From: Taeniopygia guttata
Taxonomy: Eukaryota; Chordata; Aves; Passeriformes; Estrildidae
Direction of reading: 5' to 3'
NCBI RefSeq assembly: GCF_048771995.1
Contig: NC_133026.1
Span: 149,877,001 to 149,941,000 of the forward strand
Length of the DNA: 64,000 bases
In this document: in pieces, positions 31,952 to 43,795 of the stretch
Numbering within the stretch: the stretch's first letter is position 1
Layout of the letters: every line of letters begins with the position of its first letter
Notes under the pieces: generated by a model
Told to the model about the DNA's origin: nothing
Database searches by the model: none
The model's input: only the letters and a program-made list of their open reading frames with translations
Program-made: the position numbers and the translations under genes

Positions 31952-33352
31952 CGTTATTAAAGGTCTCTAAATTTGTGTTTTCTTACGGATGATCAACAGT
32001 GCCTGAAACGAGGACTCCACCCTAAAAATGACTAAAGTTCAGCTCACCCCAGTGAAGATCTTCACTCCCTGTTGCCTCCAGCCAGTTTGACCATGCTCCT
32101 ATAAAAATTCCCATTGCTCTTCCAAAGTGCAAAGCACTAGAGCTCTTCCATACATCAACATTCCATAAATCAATTTTCCTCGCTCTTCAATCATTTCTGT
32201 TTCAGATGCATCTTTGTCCAGTTTGACATCGGAATCAATGTAGATATAGAAGTGATAAATCATCTGCTTTGTTGGAAATGGCAACTTCAGCACAGGGAAC
32301 AGCCCTGCTGAGGAATACTTGGAAAAAAACAGAGGGGCAGGAAGGAAATGTTTGCAGTCATGGGGGCAGAACTGGCATTACTTTATACTTGACAAGTTCT
32401 TTTCACATGTTAATGATATCAGAGTGCCTTTTACCCAGTACCTTCCATGCTGCCTTTCCATCATTTATTTGAAGGGATAAAAATTAAAAAAAAAAAAAAA
32501 GGGAAAAGAAGATGACTTTCATGTGACCCTGCAGTGATAAAGTGGAATGCATAAAGCTCACGGAATAGAAAACAAACAAGTAAACAAACCAGTATTGAGC
32601 TTACACAAAAGTGCAGCTTATTTTCCATGGACTTTATGGAAAAACAAATAAATTTCCATTTCAAAGTTTTGGAGTTTCTGTTGGAAAAAAGACAAGCTGA
32701 GGGTTTTGGTTTTTTTTGATGACTTAATTATAAACAATAGGAGGGGAAAAAATCAACAATAAGAATCACAAAAAAATCAAAGATAGACATTGGGCATTTT
32801 TAAAAATACAAACATTGAATCCAAGGCAATTTTTTCCTCAGCAACACATTTCCAAAATCACACAGAGGGAAATCCCAAACTCCACAATTATTTCCGGAAC
32901 ATGATACAAACATTTATCTTATTTTGAGGGCAATGAGCACACGCTGAGGGCTCCACTCAGTTGCTGACAAAAGATGCTTTGTGGCATTTGGGATGCTCTG
33001 GGATATTAAACACATCCACACAGGAGTGGAAATCTGGAGTTACTCACATCTTTCCAGAGCTGGAGACGTGTTTGGAAATACCAGAATATCAGAGAAGTCT
33101 TGGATGAAATAGAAGAAAGGGAGATAAGGAGGAAAGGGAGATAAATAACAGTAAGCGGGGGATAGTGGGATTTAAAGCCCCATCCAAACAAACATCTACT
33201 GTGGGATAAGATACTTGGAACAACATCATCCCTCTCCCACAGTGAGCCAGAGCCCCAGTTCCTGTGGAAAAGGTGCCCACCAGGAGCTGAGGTGGACACA
33301 TCGCTGTGGAGCAAAATCTGGGCTTGACTCTTCCCCACACTTTGGGATTTTG
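31952..33352. other. Intergenic, mostly unique
   Basis: 1.4 kb without CR1. A-run at 32486-32500; a forkhead-type GTAAACA core near 32580 in 'aacaagtaaacaaaccagta'. Open frames of 100-110 codons at 33006-33391 have no domain. Confidence 0.5.
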
Positions 33353-33760
33353 TGGTGTCACAGGTGAGATGGAGACAATCCGAAGCGACACACTCCGTTT
33401 TCAGAAGGCTTCAAACTGTTGTTTTTATAGCATGCATGTTTTTTATACATTCTTGAAAAATCCATAAGTTTGCACTTTACTCATTGGTCACTGGTGAGAA
33501 AAACAAAGAGCTCATTGGAACAGGCAGGTGCAGGTTTCTCTTATTAATCCTTCTTTCTTTCTTGTTTTCTATGTCAACGAAAAATGGTAGAAAATTCTTT
33601 CAGGGGTAAACTTATCAAATTTCTCTCTGGTTCACGGAAGTTGCTGTAAAACCTCTTCCACATTGTGGCATCTAAGGGTATCCATGAGACATAGAGCTCA
33701 CTCATGTCCTTCTGGATCCATGGCTAGAAGCCATCTGCAATTCCCCAGAGCATCTCCAAA
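33353..33760 (-). mobile_element. Probable ERV LTR-like segment
   Basis: Read on the minus strand: a TATAAAAA core (plus-strand 'tttttata' near 33422), then ~70 bp ending near 'tgtgacacc', as an R-U5 region would. The block 'attcttgaaaaatccataag' is shared with the insert at 30888. Termini and target duplication are not resolved, so extent is approximate. Confidence 0.42.
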
Positions 33761-33879
33761 GCTTCCAAATGGATTTGTGAGGGCATAAAATCCATGGATT
33801 TATTCATATCAACCCCTCCTAGCTTGGTAGCCCTGACTGGAATTTGACTGCAAGCCTTCCCTTTAGACAACTAAACCTG

Positions 33880-34330
33880 GGTGAGCTGAATCCTAATTAT
33901 CCTGGCCTTGTTCTGCTTTAATTTTGACTTCTCCATCATTATGTAATAATAACCTTTCCAGAGTGCTTTTGGCTATGGGAAATATTCTCCAGCCCAACTG
34001 CTACAATTTCATTTTGGGAACAGTTCCCCTCACAGTCAATCAGCTGCTGCATTTTTTTTAATGTGAAAATATTCATCGCCTCAGCGCTTGTATGGAAAAG
34101 AATTAGAGGCATCTAAGTATGGGAGATTTCAGTTTTTCAGAGCTGGTGGCATTAAATATAATCATGAAAGTTTGTCTAGCTACAATCCGTGTGAAGTGAG
34201 AACATTTCACTTTTATCAGACAGGTTGTTAAATGACCTTTAAGTTCTTCTTTAAGTTCTTTTCCCCAGCAAAGCACTTTTAACTTTGCATAGGCTCCTGG
34301 ATCAAAACCTCTCCAATAATTAGATTTTCC
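33880..34330. other. Candidate conserved non-coding element
   Basis: ~450 bp, repeat-free, AT-rich, with TAATTA at 33894-33899 and 34317-34322, 'cagtcaatcagctgctgcat' (E-box CAGCTG) near 34035, 'aatattcatcgcctcagcgc' near 34067 and 'tcacttttatcagacaggtt' near 34208. CpGs are kept at a few spots. Confidence 0.32.
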
Positions 34331-35281
34331 AGCTCCTGTGCACTTGTCCCCAGATAACTCCTGAGTAAATCCTCCTAACTGCAGGGAGCTTGGGTGGTTA
34401 CAGCCACTCAGAGAAAAGATTGCTCAGGAAGTAAGGAATGACCTGAGGGCATTGGCTCTGCACAGAGCTGGGGACAAGAGCTGACTTTTCACACAATGAA
34501 ATGATTGTCCTTTCCTCTTTGGCTCCAGCTCTTGCTGTTCCCGTAACCCAAACATTTTCCCTCATTTTCCATGACAATAACTTCCAAATCTATAGGGGGC
34601 TTCTCCAGTTGGGTAACTCGGTGAACTTCCTCAGTCCGCTTTCCAAGAAACAGCTGTCTCTGTAAGACAAAATATGTCCTAAAAGTCCTAAAGGTGGTAT
34701 GAGGAACAAGTTTTCAGCATTTCCCAGCTCCATCCCTCATGACACCAGGGATTACCAGCTGCCAACAGCTTCATGACATCCATGGGATAAACTGGAAAAG
34801 AGAAATAAACTAAAATTCTAAGTTTATTCCCTGCCATCACTGTGGCTTCTGCATTATTTTTTTTCCATCTTCTCTTGATCTGCTCATCCCAAGCGGATTT
34901 TGCAAGGAGGGAAGTGACACCACAAGGATGTGTGAGGTCAAGGAATATTTTAGTATAAAAAAGAGCTGGATCTCCTATTTTTTCAAGACATGAGATATTA
35001 ACTCTTCATCACCATCAGCACAAAGGCTTCAGGAAGGTCAAGGGACTGAAAACAGATGGAGAATTATCACCTCAAAGGGAACTGAACTGCTTATCCCTCA
35101 GGAGAACAACAAAACCATCATCCCACAAAACAAGGAACCCAGTGAGTTGTAGGCTAATAGGACATAAAGCAAACAGCACTCATTATGGGATGCAGAAAGA
35201 GGAGAACTGGGGACTTTGTAAACTTATTCTGAGGTGGTTTTAATGGCAGTGTGTGAATTTATCAGAGTTGTTGAGAAAAAC
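34331..35281. other. Intergenic, nothing recognised
   Basis: No repeat and no open frame of interest in ~950 bp. Confidence 0.5.
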
Positions 35282-35565
35282 GGGTTGGGCCTCTTCTCCC
35301 AGTCAACAACAAAAAGACAAGCGTAAATGGCCTCAAGTCATGCCAGGGGAGATTTATTTGGATACCAGGAAAATATTCTTCCCCCAGAGGGTGGTTGGGC
35401 ACTGGAATTGCTCCCCAGGGAATGGTCACACCCCCAAGGATGCCAGAGCTTGTTTGGACAATGCTCTCAGGCAAAAGGGTTGGATTTTTGGGGTGTCCTG
35501 TGCAGGGTGAGGAGTTGGACTTGATCCCTGTGGGTCCCTTCCAATGTGGGATATTTTATTACTCT
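35282..35565 (+). mobile_element. CR1 LINE 3' end, class C
   Basis: The longest class C copy here: 'ggttgggcctcttctcccag', 'aaatggcctcaagtcatgcc', 'cccagagggtggttgggcac', 'gagcttgtttggacaatgct', 'ttttggggtgtcctgtgcag' and 'gtcccttccaatgtgggata'. Confidence 0.95.
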
Positions 35566-36317
35566 TTTGAAGCATCAGGATTCAAAAGTTCAGGTGGCAG
35601 CAAGGGGGAAGACTTGAGGGTTTGAAGGCCTGCTCCTGCACAGTCCATCCAAGCCTGGAAAAAATCCATGGAGTGTGTGTGAGTATTCCTGGAGTAACTT
35701 CAGTCCTGGTCAGCTCAGAGGAGGAGCAGCATCGATCCATCGGAGCTTTTCATGTTTCTGGGAGTGCTGTTCATTTAAGTGGACATTATTTCTGTGGATG
35801 GCATTGGTTTGTGTTTCCTGTCCCTATTGATCTGTGTGACTGGCCATGGATATGCAGATAAATGGGTATATAAATATAAAATAAAACATATTGGGGGCTC
35901 CCAGCTGGAAAACGTCCTCGGTTTTCCTGCTGGCTGCACCTGAGGGCATGGAGCTACAGCAGCAGCTCATATATTGGGTTATTGGATTTAACAACCTCTA
36001 ACAGATCATAACTGGCATCAGGGACAGTCAAAGTGCTTGTACCAAGCTGGAGAGAAAAAGCAAAATAAAACAAATCAACAACAACAAAAAAAATCCGTTC
36101 TGGTACAAGCAGAAAATGCTTGTTTAGTAGTCAAGCAATTCCTCATGACCTACTCTTGTTTTTTCTTGTAGATTTGGTTGCCTGGGCTCCAGCTGGGATA
36201 CAGCTCCATGACCTTCCTGTTCTTATTATTTCTTTAATGTATTCTTTAAAAAAATATATATTTTTATTCTTTTTCATTCTTCTCTTTCGTCTATGCCAGC
36301 ACTGTCTGTCTATGGTG
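35566..36317. other. Intergenic, nothing recognised
   Basis: Short (CAA)n near 36073-36090 and an AT run at 36247-36262. Confidence 0.5.
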
Positions 36318-36383
36318 GGATTTTTGGGATTATCCATGGTCTCTGTGGGTCCCTTGCAACTCAGGATATTTAATGATTCCGTG
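36318..36383 (+). mobile_element. CR1 LINE 3' terminus, class C
   Basis: 'gtgggatttttgggattatc', 'gtctctgtgggtcccttgca' and 'actcaggatatttaatgatt'. About 65 bp survive. Confidence 0.88.
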
Positions 36384-37249
36384 CTACACTGATGCTCTGC
36401 CTTCTTTACCTTGGGGTTCTGCAGGTGCTGCCTAGGAAAAAAAAAAAGATGAAAAATTGTGCCGCAAGGGGCTTGGATGTTATTTTAAAGCTGATTAAAG
36501 AAATTTCCTCCTAGGTCTCTTCTCATAAAAGAGGTTGTCTTAATGGATTTTCTCTGCTTATGGAAGTGTTGAGTTTTTCTTCCAGGTGGGATCTTATCAG
36601 TACAAAAGCAAGAACATCTCCTGATTTCTTCTGGAAACACCTCTCCAAACCCTCTCCAGGCCTGTGCTCAGATCTCATTTCCTCTGACTGTTCCAGTGAC
36701 TGAGCCCTGATATCAGAGACGGAGTTATTTTTATTATTTTCCCAAATGCCCCAGTTCCTTCCCAGCTCCATTCCCTTCCAGCTCCTGTTGATGGCTGTAT
36801 TCTGCAAAGTGGCACAACCTTTCTGCTGTGATATTTTCATCCTCTCCAAAGTGACATTTCCCAGCTTTAGCACAGAAGTCTGGCTCTGTTAGCAGCAGGT
36901 TGTTGAATCCCTCTGTTCCTTATCTCACAAAATGAGGAGCCTAATGAGGCTGGAGCTGTTCTCTCACTAAATTGTCAGATATTCAAAGCAAAACCCAGTT
37001 TTCCCCCAGGGGAATATTCTCTGCCTGATTGAACTGATGCCTTTGCATGGTGTTTTCATCCCAATTTAGCTACCCCAGGGGAGACATTAGACAACATTCC
37101 TGTTTCAAGAAGGGATTCCAAGGGGTTTTCAGGGAAAACAGAAGAGCAGGAGCTCTGTCAATTTAACTCCCATGCCACAGGCATGGACACCATGCTGAAG
37201 TCCAAAAAAAAGTTCCATACAAAAAGGGTGGAAAATTCAACCAGAACCT
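36384..37249. other. Intergenic, nothing recognised
   Basis: A 116-codon minus-strand frame (36523-36873) has no domain; A-run at 36437-36448. Confidence 0.5.
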
Positions 37250-37460
37250 ACAAGGGTAGGTTTAGACTGGATATTAGGTAAAAATTCTCCCTTGAGAGGG
37301 CAGAGGTTGCCCAGAGAAGCTGTGGCTACCCCATTCCTGGAAATGTCCGAGGCCAGGTTGGACAAAGGTTGGAGCAACCTGGGATAGTGGGAGGTGTCCC
37401 TGGCAGATTTAGTTGGAATGAGATGACCTTTAAAAGTCTTTTCCACAATTCCATGATTTT
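37250..37460 (+). mobile_element. CR1 LINE 3' end, class A
   Basis: 'gggtaggtttagactggata', 'ttgcccagagaagctgtggc', 'gttggagcaacctgggatag' and a 'tcttttccacaattcc' tail. The 'tgcccatggcaggg' module is shortened to 'tggcagatttag'. Confidence 0.94.
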
Positions 37461-38263
37461 TGGGCTAAATACAAAGTGAGTATCAGGGGCAGCACAATGA
37501 CTAAGATCTGACATGTTCTGTTACATCCCAAAAATCCCTTTCCCCTGCCTTCCCTGTGCTGCTCCCCACACCCCAGGCCACCTCCATATCCATTTTTCCT
37601 GCAGTTCCCACAGTGGTGCTGCCCATCCCAGTCCTCCCTCTGCTCTGCACAGCTCACAGGGACATTTGGCAGCGCAGCTGGAAGCTGCTTTATCCAGGCA
37701 GAGCTGATTTGTAAAGCACAGACCCCCCCCTCCTGGCTACAAAGCCAAGTGGAGAAATCCTGGATGTCCAGAATCATGAGGCTGCTTCCAAATAAGCGGC
37801 TGTGCATGGGGCCATCAGGGCAAAGCAGCTCTCAGGAACACAGCAGAACATCCTGAGAATTCAGGAGAGGTGCTGGCACAGCAGGAATTTCCTAATGCAG
37901 CAAGGAAATCATCCAGTCACAAAGGCATTTGTACTTTGGTTTTTTTGCTTTTATTTATTTTTTTTTTAATTGCTGCCAGGAGAAAAAGGATGAGGAAGAG
38001 GGAAAAGAGTAATGATGGCATTCCACAAAAGGGTAATGTATCACAACAAGCTGATCCATCCAGGACAGCAAAAGACAGGATGGCAGCAATGTGGAGGCAA
38101 GGAAATCTGTGTTCAGTGTTTTTGATCTTAATAGGAAGATGCTACCCTGCTAATGAGACATCTGAAGTGAAACTAAGAATTAAAATCTCCACTCAGAGCA
38201 AAGAAAACAAATTCTTCTTTCAGGTCCAGACCTGGGAAGTTTCATTTTTTGAAATAAATCGTA
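37461..38263. other. Intergenic, nothing recognised
   Basis: A C7 run near 37721; T-rich 37935-37970. The 125-codon minus-strand frame 37430-37807 begins outside and ends inside the CR1. Confidence 0.5.
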
Positions 38264-38372
38264 GAATCATGGAATAGTTTGGTTTGGAAGGGACCTGAAA
38301 ATCATTGAATTCCTGCCATGGGCAGGGGCACCTTCCCCTAGACCAGGTTGATCAGAGCCTCCTCCTTCTGGT
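38264..38372 (-). mobile_element. CR1 LINE 3' end, class A
   Basis: 'tagaatcatggaatagtttg', 'gtttggaagggacctgaaaa', 'ctgccatgggcaggggcacc' and 'ccctagaccaggttgatcag'. Confidence 0.93.
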
Positions 38373-38407
38373 CTTAATATACAAATTATATATTGGATAT
38401 CTGATAA

Positions 38408-38476
38408 CAAATTAAATATTGCTTGATGATCCTTGTGGATCCCTTCAAAACTCAGGGTCTTCTGTGATCCCATGAT
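38408..38476 (+). mobile_element. CR1 LINE 3' terminus, class C
   Basis: 'gcttgatgatccttgtggat', 'cccttcaaaactcagggtct' and a 'ctgtgatcccatgat' tail. It sits 36 bp from the opposite-strand class A copy, so the two tails point outwards. Confidence 0.88.
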
Positions 38477-39809
38477 ACTCACAAGGATGTTCTTCCCACT
38501 TCCAGTGAGCTCTGTGTGAAGAGATCCTGAGCCAGGGGCCTTATCTTCAAACTATAAAAATCTAAATTATTTTCCTTCCATGGATTTACCCCATTGCTTT
38601 GAAAACTCTGCAGCCAAGACCTCCACAGCTTCATAAGGCTTTGGGAAAAACCAAACTCTTTTTGTTCTAAATTTGCCACCTTTGAACCCACAAGTTTTAA
38701 ACTCGGTGACAGTTTTTCCTCATCTGCTCTCTCCAGGCAAATAAATAGTATTTAAAAGCTTCTTTAATATCTTTCTTAGTTGTCCTTTTCCTGGGCTGAA
38801 TGAGCTGAAGCCTCCTGCCCTGAGAGGAGTCCTTTGCCCATTGCTTCTGATTGAAAAAAAAAAAAGTTAATTTTTTCTCCTGGCTGTCAAAGGCAGGTGA
38901 TGGAAACAGCTGCCCCCACTGCTGAAAAGGTGGTGGGAGGCAACAAAAACCAAAAAGCAAATTTGCAGGTACGAAAAATTTAGGATCAGTGTTCATTCTT
39001 CCCTGTTAAAATCAGCAAGCAGAACATGTTTCTATCTCCTGTTTTTTTACATTAGCAGCAAACATTCCCCTTGGTCCCAGCAAACAGACTGGCATCGGGC
39101 TGCCACATATTCTCACACATGGTTTAGCTGACCTGAAACAGCTCCCAGCTTCTCACTGTGGCTGCTTGGGATAAAATTTGGCTTGATGGGGTCCTGCTAC
39201 AGGGATTTTTTAAGAAAATGTTTGGCTTCAGTGCAAAAAACATTCACCCCAAACAACACAAAGCAGAGCCTCACTGCTGTTTTAACAAGAAAATCACCCC
39301 GTGAGGGAGACTCCCTGTTCACACAGCTCCCCAGTCTGAGAGACACGAGGTCTGCTGGTGGTAAGAGTTGCATAAAAAATCAGGAAATTTGTGCTCCAAG
39401 CCTTGCTTTGCATAGCATGAGGCACTGGAGCCGTTTCTGTAACACCGTGACAGTTTCTGGAACTAAAACAAAAAAAAAAGACAGCAACAGATGTTATCTT
39501 TCCTCTTCTCTTGCTGTGTATCTGTAAAATCTGTCCAAGTTCGGGGTTTGCCTGGCAGGTGCCTTCACACCTTGTAGCGCCTCTGTCCCCTCACTCCCTT
39601 CGTGACCTTCTTTCCACAAGCTGTGCATGGCCTTTAGGCTGAGCTTTTTATATCAGATTTTAATCCTTAATCACTACAATGGTGCCACCTGCTCATCTTA
39701 GACCAACCCTGGGTTGTCCCCTCCTTGTTCTTCCGCTCAACCATTTCATCAGCTCCTCCCCAGTTCCACCCTCTCTGCTGTCTTTGGCTCTGAGGAGGAA
39801 GTTAAAATA
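38477..39809. other. Intergenic, nothing recognised
   Basis: 1.3 kb. A-runs near 38854 and 39468. A 114-codon plus frame (39183-39527) has no domain. A retroviral-LTR origin for part of 39540-39800 is conceivable but no termini were found. Confidence 0.45.
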
Positions 39810-40345
39810 ATTATAGAATAGTTTTGGTTGGAATGGACCTGCCAGACCATTTCATTCCCACCCCCTGCCATGGGCAGGGACACCTTCCACTATCCCAGGT
39901 TGCTCCAATCCTATCCAACCCTGCCTTTGACACTTCCAGGGAAGCCACAGCTTCTCTGGACAACCTGTGCCAGGACCTCACCACCCTCACAGCCAAGAAT
40001 TTCTTCCTAATTTCTAATCTTAAACTTATCTGTTATCAGTTCCAAAGATAACTTTTAAACTTTAAAAAGACTCCCCTTTTCCTGCCACCCTAGGCACACA
40101 TAAAAATCTCTCTCCACTTTTTTATCCAGCTCCTCCAGGTACTGGAAGGCCACAACTAGATCACCCCAAAGTTTCTCTTTTCCAGGCTGAACATTCCCAT
40201 TTTTGTCAGCCTTTCCTCACAGCAGAGCTGCTCCATCCCTCTGATCACCTTGGTGCCTCCTCTGGACTTGCTCCAACTGCTCCATGTCCTTCCTGTGCTG
40301 GGAGCCAGAGCTGAATCCAGATGGGATGTAAGTCCGGCACTGCCT
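39810..40345 (-). mobile_element. Longest single CR1 3' end, class A
   Basis: ~535 bp: 'tagaatagttttggttggaa', 'ctgccatgggcagggacacc', 'aatttcttcctaatttctaa', 'ctcctccaggtactggaagg', 'ttccaggctgaacattccca', 'ctccatccctctgatcacct' and 'cctcctctggactTgctccaa'-type body. Missing ~15 bp of the 'gatggggca' segment after 'cttccaggga'. Confidence 0.97.
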
Positions 40346-41263
40346 TCCTCACGTAAGTTGATGTTGGCTTGACCTGTCCTGACCTCTGAACTCCTGTCTC
40401 AGCCTCGTGTTTTCATCAGTCCAACACCTATCCTGAAATCATTCCACTCCATAAAGGCAAAATTCTTCCAATAAATTCAGCAATTGCAAAGCCAGCCCCT
40501 GACCCTTGGAGAACGAGCAGAGCAGCTGAGCCATGCTGAGGTCTTTAAAAGGATTTCCTCTGTGCTCCAGAGGTGTTTTCTCCAGGATTTAGTGCTTCCA
40601 GCTGGCACTCAGCCTGTCCCAAGCTCAGCTCTGCCAGAGTCACCCACACACGTGCCACGAGCCTGTGGCATCCCTCACTGCTATTCCCTAAAAAACACGG
40701 AGCTGGGATGCACTGTCTCCCCCTGCCTGGCACAGAACTGCTGCTTCCACCATAACATTTTGACACTTTTTTGCTAACTCTGATTCCCATTATGATAATG
40801 GCGTGAATTACTTTGGAACAGACAATTCCTCCAGACTAATCTTATTCAGATTTTATATTTAAACCCTGTCATATTCCCTGTGAGGATTCCCGAGGTGGAT
40901 CACAGCAGGTATTTCACAGGAACCCACAGCTTCAAAAAGTTGTTGAGGACAAGAAGAGACAACCACTGCCAAAGGCAATTTGAGGAATTCTAACAAAACA
41001 TTCACACTGGGAAATGTGGATTTTTTTAAAAGCAGGTGTAATTAATCACTGCAGGAAAGATGACACCTCAGAATAGAGGGGTTATTTTGGGTGCATAAAT
41101 GACAAATGTGGGCACCTTGGAAAGATGTGACAAGAGGTTATTGTTGTACATGTAGGAGTTACAGGCATGAGGTTCTGGTGTGGGTTTTACACACACTGTA
41201 TCATGCCAGGACATTCCAGTTCCTCCTGGCTCCTCACTGCCAAGGAGGGAGAAAAACAATAAA
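40346..41263. other. Intergenic, nothing recognised
   Basis: Overlapping 60-97-codon frames on both strands at 40484-40790 without a domain. Confidence 0.5.
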
Positions 41264-41790
41264 GGATCATAGAATCATTAAGTTAGGAAAAGATCTCCAG
41301 GATAATCAAATTTTGACCAAACACCATCATTCCTACTAAATCACATAATGAAATGCCAGGTCCACTCACTTTTTGAACATTTCTAGGGATGGTGACTTCA
41401 TCACTTCCCTTGGAAAACTCTTCCAGTGCTTAACCTCTCTTTCAGTCAAAACACTTTTCCAAAATCAAACCTGAATTTTCCCTGATGCAAGCTGAGTTTG
41501 ATTCCTCTTGTCCTGTCTCTTGTTGCCTGGGAAAAAGGGATCAACACCCACCTTGCCACAAGCTCCTTTCAGGGAGCTGGGGAGGGCAATAAGGTTTTCC
41601 CTGAGCCTGTTTTTTATCCAGACTGAGAAATCTGAGTATCCTCAGCTTCTCCTTGTAGGATTTATGTTCCAGACCCTTCACCAGCTTTGTTGTCCTTCTC
41701 TGAATACAAATTATGGTCACTTTAGGGCTTTGAGTTGAATATTCAGGGATGTCTCTAAAAATGCATCTACTCTCCTGCAGCTGCTCCAAT
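41264..41790 (-). mobile_element. CR1 LINE 3' end with ORF2 remnant, class B
   Basis: Tail 'ggatcatagaatcattaagt' and 'taggaaaagatctccaggat', then 'aacatttctagggatggtga'. The minus frame 41541-41879 keeps ORF2 motifs RRTTKLVKGLEHKSYKEKLR and FLSLDKK. The left 250 bp are more diverged than the right. Confidence 0.93.
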
Positions 41791-42584
41791 TTTGTGTCTT
41801 CAGGCTTCAAGGGTTCCCTATCAGTGGCAGTGCCAACAAAAAGAGAAAAACATCTCCCAAATAGTACCCAATCAGACACAATCCACTTTTACCTTGACTG
41901 CCAGGTTTTACTTCCTCTCTTTGGGAACTCCCAAGTGAAACACTGGGATTTGCCAGGGTGGTGAATAGCTCAGACATTTAAACCTACATTTGTGTTTGGG
42001 ATCATAAGCCACAGGGAACATGGGAGTCAGGAGCTTGTTCACAAGCCAGTGTTTCTTTTAAATAAACCAACTTGATTGATTGGAGCTCTTCATCAGCAGT
42101 AACTTTGGCATTGCTTTCTATTAAAGTGTCACCATATCCACAGCCAGGGTTGAAAATTCATTTACATATCAATCCCCATATTCTTTTTCTCAAGGTTAGC
42201 AGAGAAAATGAAACAACCCAATCAGTCCTGGTGCTGCTGTTTGTTTTATTAGAATTCACGACAGACCTTATAATTTTTGTTATCCAAAAAGGCTGTGTTA
42301 AAACTGACAGTTCTACCAAAGACAGATAAAATTCATAGTACAGGAGTTTTAATTTGTATTTCCTTTTTTTCCCCCACTAACCTGATTGAAAAATGACACG
42401 GACTTCTTTTCCTCCATTCCTTCCATCTTACAAATGTTTTATTTTTACAAAACCTCACTGAATTTAGGAGAGGAGAACCCAGTGTTCTAAACTCGTTTGA
42501 CCACCTGCCTCATCCAGGACACAGAAATCCACCAGCACCTCCCTGTGAGAAAAGAGCCATTATGAAGAACTAAAATCTTGTTCC
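41791..42584. other. Intergenic, nothing recognised
   Basis: No supported feature; T/C run at 42362-42376. Confidence 0.5.
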
Positions 42585-42724
42585 AGATGCATTTAAGACC
42601 AGTTTGGATGGGTTTTGGAGCAACATGGCCTAGGGGAAGGTATCCCTGCCCATAGCAGGGGTTTGGAATGAGATAAACTTGAAGGTCCCTTCCAACCCAG
42701 GCCATTCCATGATTCTGTGGTCCT
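42585..42724 (+). mobile_element. CR1 LINE 3' end, class A
   Basis: 'agtttggatgggttttggag', 'atccctgcccatagcagggg' and 'gtcccttccaacccaggcca' with tail ttccatgattctgtgg. Confidence 0.92.
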
Positions 42725-42759
42725 ATGTCACACTTTTTTTCTCACTCCTTTGGATATTT

Positions 42760-43172
42760 CAGGTTGTTCTAAGTCCAAACCAATCTGGCCTTGAGCACTT
42801 CCCACGATGAGGTGGCCAAAATTTCTCTGAGCAGCCAGATTCAATGATGGGCCACCATCACAAAAAGAATTTATTCCTAATATCTAATCTGTCCTCTCTC
42901 AGATTAAAGTCACTGCCCCCTGTCCTGTCACTCCAGGCCTTCTTAAATTGTCTCTCCTCCATCTTTCCTGGCTCCTTTCAGTACCAGAAAACCATAATTA
43001 GGTCATCCCAAAGTTTCTCCTCTCCAGGGTGACCAATCCCAGTTCTCCTAGTCTTTCCTCATGGTATTTGCTTCATCCCTCTGGTCATCCTGGTGGCCTT
43101 CTCTGGACTCACTCCAACATCTCCGTGTCCTTCCAGAGCTAGAGGCAGCTCTGCAGGTGGGATCTTCTCAAG
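42760..43172 (-). mobile_element. CR1 body lacking its 3' terminus
   Basis: Starts at the 'aggttgttctaagtccaaac' module and continues 'ttattcctaatatctaatct', 'cctgtcactccaggccttct', 'aaagtttctcctctccaggg' and 'ccttctctggactcactcca' for ~410 bp. The ~90 bp that should precede it are missing just where the plus-strand CR1 ends. Confidence 0.93.
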
Positions 43173-43197
43173 GCCATGTCGTCATCAGTCACCCCAG

Positions 43198-43320
43198 AGA
43201 TCACAGAATCACAGAATCAGTGAGGCTGGAAAAGATATTCGAGGTCATCAAATCCAAACTATGACCCAACACCACCTTGTCCGCCAGACCATGGCACTGA
43301 GTGCCACATCTGGTCTTAAA
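43198..43320 (-). mobile_element. CR1 LINE 3' end, class B
   Basis: Tail units 'agatcacagaatcacagaat' and 'cagtgaggctggaaaagata', then 'ggtcatcaaatccaaactat' and 'ctgagtgccacatctggtct'. Lies directly behind the body at 42760, same strand. Confidence 0.92.
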
Positions 43321-43736
43321 AATCTTCAGGGACAGAGGTTAAAATGTTGGTCAAAATGATGGTCACAGGTTGGATCCACCAGGTGTTGGGGGAGGTCCCA
43401 AAGAAATGGTGAGGAGAAATCCCCGGAATAGACCCTCTATTGGGTTTATATTCACTCAGGTTTAGGCAGGAAAGCCCAGATACCACCCCTGGGGTGAGGA
43501 GTTTTGACTGAATGATGGAATCACAGGATACATGGATGAGGTAATGTTGTGGATCATGGAAGACTTGGGGAATTTTTGACACCTTCTAAGACACAGCTGC
43601 CATTAAATCAGCCCAGTTGGGCCCATTATGGCCCTTCAGCAGAGATGAGCTCCTCGAGGCCATTGAGGCCACGTGAGAATGTCCCGGTCCTTCCCAGGCA
43701 AGGGATTTATCCCAGCTGAGTACACTAATTAAAGAT
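43321..43736. other. Intergenic, unclassified
   Basis: 'gttaaaatgttggtcaaaatgatggtcacagg' carries a short internal repeat (ggtca), but no family is recognised. Confidence 0.45.
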
Positions 43737-43795
43737 AAATCCTGATTATCCTAAAATCCTAATTATCCTAAAATCCTAAATCCTGAATATCCTAA
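43737..43795 (+). repeat. 17-bp tandem repeat, ~3 copies
   Basis: attatcctaaaatccta starts at 43745 and 43762; a diverged third unit (aatcctgaatatccta) follows. Confidence 0.88.

Noticed and set aside
39540..39800. Possible LTR left of the long CR1
   Set aside because: No termini, poly(A) signal or second copy could be found.
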